Below, piece by piece: positions 18,426 through 28,929 of a DNA stretch of 33,789 bases. Position numbers and translations under genes: made by a program. This DNA is from Vitrella brassicaformis. Lineage: Eukaryota > Sar > Vitrellaceae. The notes under the pieces were generated by a model. That model saw nothing but the letters and a program-made list of their open reading frames with translations, had not been told where the DNA came from and ran no database searches. The stretch is taken from the NCBI GenBank assembly GCA_001179505.1, contig CDMY01000668.1, forward strand, positions 1 to 33,789. Reading direction: 5' to 3'. Each line of letters starts with the position of its first letter. Position 1 is the first letter of the stretch.

Positions 18426-19487
18426 TCAGCCCGACTTCACCTGCAGAGCACGCAGACATCCATAGATTCATGCGTGTCGGTCGTGTCTCTGCCTTCCCCA
18501 CCCACCCCACCTACTCACGTGATAGATGGCGATCTCCTTTGCATTGCAGTACCAGTCTCCCGCCAGTGTGCCGTCGCCGTTGTCGTGTGTCACTCCCAGG
18601 TAGCTCGCCGGCAGGTCCTCCTTCGCCACCCACTGATACATGCTGCGCACGTCATCCGCGGGGCCTGGGCTGCCGTCGCAGAGCCACAGATACCCACAGC
18701 CAATGGCCATCTGCACACAGGAACAGCCGTGTCCTGTTCGTGCTGCTTTGTTCTTCGCTTTGCCCCTCATCAACCCACCTTGCCGCGCTTGTTCGCATTG
18801 CCGACCTTGATGGATGCGTCGCGGCCGGCCACCATCACCTTCTGTCTGGCCGTGGGGATGGGCACCTTGGTTGGCGGAGAGTACGCACCGCTGATCGAGA
18901 TGAGGAAGTGCGGCACCCTGTATCCATTGGTCTGTGTGGGGTCGGCGGGCGGCTTGAGTTGGCCGTCGACAAAGACGCCGAATCGGTATGTGTCGTTGTG
19001 GTTGATGAGGAACAGCAGACCGCTCGCATCGCCCACCTTGTCCACCATCGTGCCGAAGTCACCACCGTCACGCGTCGAACTGACAGAGAGCAAAGAGAAC
19101 GGGGTGAGAGTGACACTGCGAGAGATCATATGGCTGTCTCTGCTTACCTGTAGAGGAGTTTGGTCGAGGGGTTGGGTATCTTGGTAGCACCTCCTGCGTC
19201 TCCTCGAAGGTGAGGAAGGGGGCCGGGGGCCGATGGATGTCCTCCATCTTGAGGCCATACATCTCAACATCCTTCTGCACACACACACAGACACACACAC
19301 ACACAGGTTGAGTGCATGGCCGCCTTGATGAAGTCATGTGTGAACAGATAAGCCATACCTTCAGCTGAGCGATGTACCTGGGCTTGGCCGAGGGCTTCTT
19401 GACCAGGGCACCGGGCCGCTTCTCTTGTCGAAGGCGGCGAGCAAAGTCCACCACCTGAATGGCCGCCAGAAGGACTTGCAGTGTGCC

Positions 19488-19522
<35 letters not shown>

Positions 19523-20709
19523 TGTGTGTTGTGGTTGTGTGTCACCTTCGTGAAGTGCTCAACGGATGTCTGGCGGATGGGTACGTCGCCCTGCACAATC
19601 TCACTACTGCACACCACACGCACAAATGAGGAAAGAACACAACGCGTCCACACAATGGCAGTGTATGTGTGTGTCGTGGGTGCCTTCTCACCTGAACCGT
19701 TTGTAGAGGAGGTTGTCGGTGCCGAGCTGCGATAGCGTCGCGTCGGTGGTCGACACTCTCTTGCGCAGGACGGTCACGGTCTTCACCTCGTGGGCGCTGC
19801 CGTCCTCTGCTCGGAGAAATGGCCCCATCGCCTTGCCGAACTCCTCCAACTCCCCCGCCGCGCCCTTGAGCTCTGCCACTGCCCTCTTATAGCCCTCCAC
19901 GTATTTACTGATCTTATCCATCACGCCGCCCTCCCCGCCGCCATCCCCTGCCCCCTCCCCAGCGGCCCGCACCTTATTGCCCCCCTCCTTGTTGCCCTCC
20001 GCCGCCCCTCTGGTGTCCATGTGTGTGTTGTCGGACGGCGTGTCGATCTCGAGAGTGGTCTGGGTGAGGAACAGCTCCTGGTGGAAGGAATAGCTGGGGT
20101 CCTCCTTCTGTGTGTCGTCCAACTCGATCTCGTGCTCCTCGCCCTGGGCGTCAGCACCCTCAACCAAAGCCATCTCGTCAGACAACCTGACGAGGCTCAG
20201 CGCCAAGGAGAGCAAAGGCAAAGCGCAATGAACACAACACAAACAGACCCGCATTCTTCTTCAACCCACCACTTGACGTAGCTGCTGTCAGCGTCGAGGA
20301 AGGGCCGGCCCTCCTCATCGCGCGGCAGGGCGTCCACACAGTACAGCAGCAGATGGGCGAAGTAGGTGCGACGGAGCTGATCCAGCATCAGCCCCTTCCG
20401 GGACACACCCACCACCCGGCCGCCCACATTGACCTCCACCTCCCCATCGATGCCGCCCGTCAGCTCCAACTTGCCGCCCGTGCTCTCAATCAGCACTTTG
20501 ATGGCCTCGGCTTTGGTCTGCAGCTGCTGACGGGCAGTCCGGGCGGCGTTCTCGATGGCGAGCAGGGCGGCATTGGCTTTGTGCAGCGATCTGTCAAAGG
20601 AATGGCGGCCAGTGCGAGGGGCAGGGTGGGGCTGAGCATCCGATGGCTGGCCGCCAGCCGCGGCGGCAGCGCCACCCTCCAACATTCTCTCTGAACAGGC
20701 GATCCACAT
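18426..20709 (-). pseudogene. BTB-BTB-TLDc protein, paralogue 2, with 7-nt frameshift
   Basis: Same eight-exon structure as the copy at 8767-11084: 20709-20270, 20186-19692, 19606-19546, 19454-19359, 19274-19148, 19079-18779, 18710-18519, 18440-18426. Exons 2, 3, 6, 7 and 8 have identical lengths in both copies (495, 61, 301, 192, 15 nt). The first BTB is intact here (RRTYFAHLLLYCVDALPRDE), as are the second BTB and the TLDc sequence itself (STRDGGDFGTMVDKVGDASG, GLLFLINHNDTYRFGVF). Exon 5 is 127 nt against 134 in the other copy: seven bases (CATGGCC on the plus strand) are missing at about 19185. This shifts the frame at codon ~394, just before TLDc. The predicted product would keep both BTB blocks and lose TLDc. 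Start is the ATG at 20709; another lies at 20685. Confidence 0.75.
19489..19519. repeat. (CT)n microsatellite in TLDc paralogue 2 intron
   Basis: It sits in the same intron as the run at 9838-9863 and is slightly longer. It is useful as a marker that the two introns are homologous. Confidence 0.9.
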
Positions 20710-20738
20710 TGTAAACGATTGGGCTTGGTGACTGGGAG
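20710..20738. promoter_or_regulatory. 29-bp interval between divergent start codons
   Basis: Only 29 bases separate the ATG of TLDc paralogue 2 (20709, minus) from the anoctamin ATG (20739, plus). Transcription starts and core promoters must therefore lie within or across coding sequence, or one of the ATG choices is wrong. Using the second ATG at 20685 widens the gap to 53 bp. Confidence 0.4.
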
Positions 20739-23700
20739 ATGGGCGAGGAGGGCACGGAGCTTCGGCCCCTGCTGCCGGAGGAGGCTGGCAGATCGCAGCG
20801 TGAGGAGATCCGGGACCTGCGCGCCACCAAACTCAACAACAAGGACATAGGTACGCACGGCGGATTGGATGACCGTGCCGAGGCCACGTGCAGCCCCTCC
20901 CTCTCTCTCTCTCTCTTGTGTGGAATGGATGGATTCTGTTGCGCTTTGTCAGAAAACTTGGATGAGAACTCTATCGAGCGCTATGACGTGAGCAATGACG
21001 CACCATGGATGGATGGATGGTTGGATGGATGTGGATGGATGTGTGGTTGCGTTGATTCGTGCCCTCAGATTTGTTTTGTGTTCCCCGGCACCGCGGACAA
21101 ACAGTTCGCGAAGACCAAGGACGAGCCGATGGACGCCGAGGAAGCCCACAAAGCATTCACCAAAGCATTCTGCTACAAATACTCGGAGAAGGGCCCGAGC
21201 CCGGTATGGCCAGCCGACACACCACACACACACACACACGGAAACGGAAGCATTTCGCCGCAGAATGATGAGTGGGAGAAGTTCTATGAGAAGCCGGCGG
21301 ACCCGAACGAATGGCAGAGTAACACAACATAACACGCACGGCGCGCATGCGTCCATACTGTGTGTTGTGTGTCTGACAAACGTGCGGCTGTCACAGGCAT
21401 GGGGCTGACCAAGGGCAAGTTCCAGGTTGGTTTGTGATGCCACACGCACCGTGTCCGCACTGGTCTTATGTCCGTCTGTCTGCGTGTGTTGTGTGTGTAG
21501 GAGGAGATCCGCAGGGCTGTGGGTCGGACGTTTCTCAAGCTGGGCATGGAAGTGTACTGCTTCCGCGCAGAGGACGATGAGGAAACCTTCATCAAAGTAC
21601 ACACACCACACACCACGCCACACACGCGGAGAGGGGTCGCGGGTGCACGCGTCCGTGCACATGTGTGTGTGGTGTGTGTATGTGTGTCTGCAGGTGCGTT
21701 TGCCGGACGAGATTGGTAAGTTGGTGGCGGACCTGAACGAGTACCCCCTGCAATTCGACGCTCACGTCACCGAACTGTCCACCACATTCAGGTAAAGGCC
21801 CGCGGCACACCCATCCCGCACACCACCCATTCATCGCCCTTCATTGATCGCCCAGCGCCGACCCGAAGTTGTACGACTACACGCCGCCGTACTATGCGTA
21901 TGACGAGGACGCCGAGGACCCCTCGAGGCAGTGGCCGTCCCTCGACAACAAAACCGACGGAAAGGTCAGCCACGCACACACACACTCGCACACACAATCG
22001 GTCCGGCGCGCATGCAACACGGAGGGCTCATGTGTGTGTGTGTGTGTGTATGTGTGTGTGCAGGTCTGGATGCGTTACGATTTGCTGAGTCACCGCATCA
22101 TGCCCAAGCTCAAGGACAAAACCGCCAACGTGTGGACTGCCAACCCGGCATACGACACGAAAGCAAGAGATGTATCCCTGTTCAGGTCCGTCAAGGCATG
22201 ACCAACCAACACATACACACAACCACATCGAGGCATGAGCTGCCTACGCGTGTTGTGCTGTCGTCATATGTGTTCAGGGCGGTCGACCGCGTCCGTCTGC
22301 TGACCATCGTGTTGCAGCAGTACATCAAAGTGGGCGAACTCATCAACCAGGTCCATGTGTGTATGTAGACACACACACATGGATGCCCTCATTCATGTCT
22401 CCCCTCCATCCCTCCCTCCCTCCCTCACGCACACAGAAGGCGTTGTTTGCCGAGATGTATCTGCACCAGGCGGCCAACCTGCAGCCGCTCGCCGACGAGT
22501 GGTACGCACACACATGGACTGACGCCACACGTAGACCCACACGCTCTTTCTGCACGTGATTCGTGTAACAGGGCAACTTTGAAGAAGTGGTACTCGTTCG
22601 AGCAGCCCATCGACAAGATCCGAGACTACTTCGGTCGGCAGCGCGTGCATGGCCGCACACCCATAGACGCGGGAGCCGATGCATGTTGTGCGCGTGTGGC
22701 GTGTTGTGTGTGTAGGAGAAGAGTTGGCGTTCTACTTCGCGTGGCTGGGGGAGTACACCAAGCTCCTCAGGTGGCCCTCGCTCATCGGTAACAAGGCATT
22801 CCTTCATTGTGCAGGAGAGGACACCACACACACTGCATGTCATCTCATGTGATGTGTGTGGTTATGTGTGTGTCAGGCACGTTTGTGTTTGCGTACACGT
22901 GGTGGGCCGACCCCAACGGACACTTCGCCTCCATCTCGTGAGCCGAGTCGAGTCGCGTACCGTTCCATCCACCACCACTGCACTGCAGCCATGACATGTG
23001 ATCGATGTGCGTACGCCGTTGACCGTGTCATGTCAGGGCGAACATAGCGTGCATCATCTTCTGCTTCTACATGTGCCTCTGGTCCACATCCTTCCTGGAG
23101 ATCTGGAACAGACACGGTCAGTCGATAGTGACACACAGACGCCAACACGAAGAGAGGCCAATCCCTTTGTGTTGGTGTCTGTGTGTCTCGCATGACAACG
23201 GCAGAGTGCAAGTGGCGTTTCGTGTGGGGCATGGACAACTACTCCAAGATCGCCCTCGAGCGGGCAGAGTATGTGGTACGTCCGTCATCCAGCGAGAAGG
23301 GGAAGGCACCGACACACATGCACCGACACACCTGTGGCTCTCCCTCTCTCCCTCTGTGTGCGGGTGTGACACAGTGGACGGAGGAGAAGGAATCGCGGCA
23401 CAACCCGCGCGTGAAGGAAAAACGATATCCGTTCTGGATGAAAACGGTCGGTGGGCCGAGACACAATTGACGTTAGAGACACATGAGGCACGGGTGTGTG
23501 TTTGGTTTTGTGTGATCGATCTATCAGCTGCGGATGTTGTGTTCCAGTTCGGTGACGGTGACGTTCATCATGTCGGTCCTCGTCTGTGTGGTCGGCATAT
23601 TCTCATTCAGATACTACATGAAGCAACACCAAGGCACGCACACACGCAATTGACCCACACCCACACCGACGCACCCACACAGAGGCACACACATGCCCAT

Positions 23701-25520
23701 GCCTTTCCTGACTCCTTTGTTGCTTCAGAGCTGTTCGGCTGGGCGGGCAAGCACGGCGCACAAGTGGCGGCCATCGTAACGAGACACACACACACACCCC
23801 ACATACTCAGCCACGCGCACCTGTATCCGCCTGATCATATGTGTGTGTGTGTGTGGTCATGCAGGTGAACAGTGTGCAGATCAAGATATTCGACCTGATA
23901 TGGTCCAAGGCGGCTCGGAGCCTCACCTACCTGGAGAACCACCGGTTGGTTCAGGAACACGAAGACTCGCTCATCATCAAAATGTTCCTCTTCAAATTCA
24001 TCAACGGTACACAGACACACACGCGTATACACGCACACATAAGTCAGTGATGGATGGATGTGTGTGTGGATGTGTGTGTGGGTGCATCGTGCGCAGTGTT
24101 CAACACGTTCTTCTATCTGGCGTTCTTCAAGGAGGCCGTCGACCCCTGCCAGCCCATATACCTGCACAGGCATCCACACACAAACACAGCAAACACACCC
24201 GGCACGGCACAGCCAGACTCCTCTCTCCCTCTCTCCCTCTCTCCCTCGCTCTCTCTGTGTGTCATGTGATGCCATTGTCCATCAGCTGCATGTACCAGCT
24301 GCGCATTCAGGTGGGCACCATCTTCATCGTCCAGCTCTTTCTCGGATTCATGGAAATCGGCGCACCGTACGCAATCAACCAAGGAGACACCAAAGACTCC
24401 TCTCGAGCCACGTGCATGCCATGCCGTGAGTGTGCTTCATTTGCAGGATGGTCAAGTACTGGTGGAACCTGCGCAAGGAGAAGGGCAAGCTCACATACAC
24501 CGAGAAACAATTCAGACGCGTACGTCACACTATCCCACGCCAACAAGAGACACACACATAGGCCAACGGGTGATGTGTGTGTGGCGACGGCATAGGACCC
24601 TCACCCCGGAACGTTGGAGGAGTTCATGGAGCTAGTGCTGCAGTTTGGGTTCGTCACGCTCTTCCCCGTGGCACTGCCGCTCGTGCCGCTGCTCGCACTC
24701 TTCTCAAACCTTTTCGAGGTCACACACACACAGGGATGGATGGATGGATGGATGGGCGGATTTCGCACACTCATTGTCTGTGTGTGTTGTCTGTGTGTCC
24801 ATATGCAGATCCGCACCGACGCCATGAAGATGGTGTATGCGCTGCAGCGACCATTCCCAATCGGCGCGGACGGAATCGGTACAGACTGACATAGAGAGGG
24901 AGAGGGAGAGACAGAGACAGTGGCGATGTGTCTCCGTCTGCATGTTCTGTAGGTGCGTGGAAGGGCATTTTGCAGTGCGTGACGGTCATGTCAGTGATGG
25001 TCAACGTGGGCCTGGTGTGCTTCTCGATGCAAATATCAAACACACTCGACTGGTTCTGGAAAGTGCTCATCTTCCTCATACTCGAGGTAACCTCCCACAG
25101 ATCTGCCCCTCCACCCCACCCCACCCCCCAGCACACACACACACACCCATCCCTTTGTCTCTCTGTATGCGTGTGTGTCGATCAGCACATCATCTTCGGG
25201 TTCAAGGCGTTGGTCATGTACGTCATCCCGGACGAGCCCGAGAGCGTCACCATCGGCCGGGCCAGGGAGAAGGAGATCATCAAGGAGGCCATCTCCGGCA
25301 AGGAATCGGACAGGGAGCTGGAACACCACAAGATCGAGGTCCGTGGGGGGGTGGATGGATGGATGGATGGGCCGGTCAGTCAGACATCAAACAGAGGGCC
25401 TTGTATGTGGATGTGTGTGACGCGGTTGGTGTGTGTGTGTGGCTGCAGGATATCGATGGGCGCCTGAGGGAGAAAGACAACGATAGTCCTAGATACTGCC
25501 CAGAACCAGGCAGCCCATGA
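20739..25520 (+). CDS. Anoctamin / TMEM16 family membrane protein
   Basis: TMEM16 proteins are dimeric Ca2+-activated chloride channels or lipid scramblases. I joined 28 phase-consistent exons (20739-20850 ... 25449-25520) into 806 residues. Family hallmarks in order: GEELAFYFAWLGEYTKLL (TM1, ~331), a TM2 ending CLWSTSFLEIWNR (~390), LTYLENHRLVQEHEDSLIIK (~520), FKFINVFNTFFYLAFFKE, IQVGTIFIVQLFLGFMEIG, EEFMELVLQFGFVTLFPVA, ALFSNLFEIRTDAMK, and a final VMYVIPDEPESV. The acidic residues matching the TMEM16 calcium site are kept: E595 (TM6), E632 and E635 (TM7), E664 and D668 (TM8). The TM6 asparagine of animal channels appears replaced. The N-terminal cytosolic domain is about 330 residues. Two introns (23634-23728, 24170-24285) begin with GC. 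Channel or scramblase function cannot be told from sequence. Confidence 0.93.
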
Positions 25521-25992
25521 ACGAATGAACCAACATACATACGGGGGCGGTAGTGAGTGCCTTAGATGGATGGGATGGATGGATGGATGTGTGTGTCCAG
25601 TGGAGTGGAGTGCCTGTGTGTTGACGGCTGAATGCAAGTTTGTGTGCGCTGATTGACTGCCTCGCATGTGTGTGTCGATTTTTCCGGACGAGTGGCTGCG
25701 TGGCTGGCTGGCAGGCAGGCTGTGTGTGGGTGGGGGCATCTGGTGGTGGACATTCACAACTGAAGATGAAGCGGATCCATTCAGAGAATCAAAGGCTGCT
25801 GGAGTCAGGCAGGCCATGTTACACACATAAGGAACACACCTAGCTACATCGACCACGTCAGTGTCGGTCGCACCATGCAGCCGATCGAGGGAAAGAGAAT
25901 ATTAAGGACCAACAAACCCTCAGTGAATTGAAACCCCACCAAGCAACACTCCCGGCGCTCGTCGATCTGGCTCATGCGATGGATGCTTCACT
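25521..25992. other. Intergenic region between convergent genes
   Basis: It lies between the 3' ends of the anoctamin and the U2AF-like gene. It has GGATGG repeats at about 25566-25590 and TG-rich sequence, with no coding signal. It probably holds both 3' UTRs and polyadenylation sites. Confidence 0.55.
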
Positions 25993-28557
25993 TCACTTGA
26001 CTTCGGTCATTTGTTTGAGTTGTGCGATGGGCTGAATGGTGATGCTCCACTTGTCCTCCTCGAAGAGACCCAGCTGGATGGGCTTGTTGTCGTACTTGCG
26101 GCCCATCATACCTGGTAGGACACACACACAGCCATCCGTCCCGCCATCAGCGCAGCACTTGTATTGCTGTGTGTGTGCGTGTGTGCTGACTCTCTCACCC
26201 TGGATGGCGGCAAGGACGTGGATGGGCGACTCGTACTCAATGTACACGTCACCCGCGTCAATGTAGTCAGGCAGCGACATCTGCCACACACACAGAGACG
26301 GGCACACACAGGCATCAGTGTGTGAGACGCCTGTGTCGTGTCGGCCTTAACTAACCTTGTCTCTTGGTGTGACGATGAAGGCCGACACGACCTTGCCAAA
26401 CGGCTCGGCGCCCTTCTTCATGTCATCGAGCACGTCGTTCCACTCCTCAGGATCCTGGCACACACCAACACAGGGAGCACAGGGAGAACAGAGCACATGA
26501 CGAGTCAGTCAGTCATGTATTGGGCGCGTTAATTGTGCATCTCTGTCTTACTTCGACATCGTCGGCGTTGATGACCTGTTTGATCTTGAGGATCCGCGAG
26601 TTGGTCTGGGGGGGCGGGGCACCCTTATCACACACACACCCAACACACAGGCATCAGTGTGTGTGAGACTTCTCTGAGGCCAAGAGTGTTTGTGCGCGTC
26701 GGTCGGTCGGTCTTACAGGTGGCGGAGGCGGCTGGTTGGCTTGCACTGCACCACCACCACAGACACGGCACAAGGGTGACCATCTATCTCTTTGTGTGCG
26801 TGTGTGGGTGTCACTTACTTTGCAGCAGGCGAGCAGACTCCTGGCCCATCTGGCCCATCACCCTGCAGCCAGCCACAGAGAGCCAACCAATTGACCAAAG
26901 TGCACGCCTGTGAGTTAGTGTGGATGCCTACTGGCTCTGCTGTACGGTGGCCTGGCTGTAGTCATTGGGCCGCGACACCTTGATGGGGCTGCCCAGGCAG
27001 TTGAACTGATCCAGCGTCATCGCGCGCACCGTCTCCTCCACTGTCGCTGCACACAACGCACACAACACACACAACACACCAACACGTGATTGATATGCAG
27101 CCCGGTGTGTTGAGGATTCTGCCTGGCTGTCTGTCTGTCTGTCTATGAGTGGTCACCATCAGTCCTATCGAACCGTTAGAGAGATTCGTTTCATCCACCG
27201 TGCGTCAAACGAACGAGATATATATCTTCTTTCATCCTGGTGACCCGACCTCGGCCTGCCTGTCTGCCTGCCTGCCTGCCTGCCTCAAGGCCCTTCCTCT
27301 CTGACTCACCGAATTCGATGAAGCCGTAGCTGCCCTTCTCCCGTGCGAACCACACACACAGCACGGGATCTGCACACACCACACGCATCCCGTGGCACAC
27401 AGACAGAGAAGATATAGATCTAAGGTGCGTGCACTTAAGGCAGGCGTCCGTGTGTGTTTATGTACTGGTGTTCGGGTCGTTGCATATGCCGCGCTCCCTC
27501 ATCTCCTTGTACATGATCTCCTGAAGCGCACAGACAACATACACACACACACATGGACGAGAAGCGGCCTTGTTCGTTCTTCTCAATGCTACATGCATGG
27601 GGGGATGGTCACCTGGAACTGTGTCTCCGTCAGACCAAGATGCAAGGGAAGATTGCCTGAGGGCGAAACACGTACCACCACACCGCACCCACCCAGGTCT
27701 GGTTGTTGCCAACTGTCTGTCTGTGTGTGCGTCCATCTGACTTACCGACATAGAGCCGCCTGGCTTTCCTGGTGTTGTTGAGCTGCGTGGCGTTCATTGG
27801 CACGCCCAGCGTCTTGTCGTTGGTGCTCGACACCTGCACACACACGGTTCTCTCGCTGTGTTGTGATTGTTGCCAGACAGACTGACTGACCGTGACCCAT
27901 TGGAATCCGTCCCAGAAGAGCTTGACGGGCGTCCTGCCCTCACTCGACGCCAACTTGTCCACCCCACCAGCTCTCGCTATCGCACTGATAACATGACACG
28001 CACACACACACACACACACGCGCACAGAACTAGGTGATGGGACGGTGACGTGCCGGTGTGTGGATGGTGCACTTACGCTGACTGTGCCTTCCGCCTGCGC
28101 CTCTCGCGCTCACGAGATCTGATGGATGGCCCCAGCGACAAACACAGGCACATGGAGGCGTCCTCATATTATTTTGAGACGGTAGCCATTCTTCGTTTCT
28201 ACCTTTCGCGTGAGGAAGACACGTCACGGTCGTCCCTGAAGGAAACAGAAAGACCGGACCGAATGAATGAATGCATAGCTGCCTGCCTCATGGCACACGC
28301 AGCACGTTGTGCGACTGTGTGACAAAGACTCGACTCGCTTACTCTTTCTTGCCCCTGTCCTTGTCCCTGTCCCTGTCGCGGTCTCTGTAAGAGTCCCGGC
28401 CATATCCTCCATATCCTCCACCTCTTCCCCCCCTCTCGCCGCCGCGACCCCCGTAGACGTAGCCTCTATCCTTGTCGCCATAGTTTCTCTCACCCCGGCT
28501 GTCACGATCACGGTCACGATAACCTTGATGCCCACCGCGCCTGCCGCTGATCATCAT
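25993..28557 (-). CDS. U2AF large-subunit-like splicing factor (RS-like, RRM, UHM)
   Basis: Recognises the 3' splice site region during early spliceosome assembly in the nucleus. Fifteen phase-consistent exons, from 28557-28343 to 26111-25993, give 390 residues. The N-terminus is rich in Arg/Asp/Gly (YRDRDRDSRGERN, GGRGGERGGRGGGYGG). Then come SSRERSRERERRRRKAQS and KLFWDGFQWVT. A canonical RRM has RNP2 RRLYVGNLP (~154) and RNP1 KGSYGFIEF (~202). A Met/Gln/Pro linker (QMGQESARLLQMQANQPPPP) follows. The C-terminal domain is UHM-like: SRILKIKQVINADDVEDPEE, GDVYIEYES and GRKYDNKPIQLGLF. The UHM Arg-X-Phe signature reads R-K-Y. There is no second canonical RRM between RRM1 and the UHM, unlike animal U2AF65. 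An alternative acceptor at 26623 would add GAPPPQ. Head to head with the plastid-type gene. Confidence 0.87.
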
Positions 28558-28929
28558 AATGACACCCAAACCCGCACACACCCAGATGTGAGTCCGCTCA
28601 GCGGCTGTGGTTCGCATGAAGGGAACACTCATGCAGTGCGTCGTCCGCCTGTGCTGTGGATGTGCGCCACGCTTGCTGCTGCTGCCTTTGTCTCCCTTCC
28701 ATGTGCTGATCTCACCTGTTTCTCGGAGATCGAGATCTGGACCTGCCCATTCCCAATACTCTCTGCTGCAAGCTCCCTCTCCACAAGAATGCTCTATTTT
28801 CTGCTCCTTTCCTGACCGAGCTCCAGCAGCACCGGTTTCATGGAACACCCTACCTCCGTGTCTGCGAGCTTGGCTCAGAAGATGCAGCAGTCATTCCCAG
28901 ATCCAGACACAGCGACAAGGCGGCGCAGG
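28558..28929. promoter_or_regulatory. Divergent promoter region containing a dispersed repeat module
   Basis: It separates the U2AF-like gene (minus) from the plastid-type gene (plus). The part at 28682-28880 closely resembles 33473-33634, upstream of AP2 gene C. The spacing from the minus-strand ATG is nearly the same in both places (125 and 121 bp), which suggests a shared promoter or 5' UTR unit. Confidence 0.5.
28682..28880 (-). repeat. Dispersed upstream module, copy 1
   Basis: Shared blocks with copy 2, on the plus strand, in order: TTTGTCTCCCTTCCATGTG, CGAGATCTGGACCTGCCCAT, CCAATACTCTCTGCTGCAAG, and GCGAGCTTGGCTCAGAA (one mismatch). The blocks are separated by small indels. No transposase or terminal inverted repeat was seen. 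Confidence 0.75.

Noticed and set aside
18239-19187. Two plus-strand open frames of more than 300 residues
   Set aside because: They are antisense to the well-supported TLDc paralogue 2 exons and copy their shadow in paralogue 1.
26606-26622. Exon extension GAPPPQ in the U2AF-like gene
   Set aside because: An upstream acceptor keeps the frame, but the CCCCCCAG acceptor at 26606 is stronger; kept only as a possible alternative.
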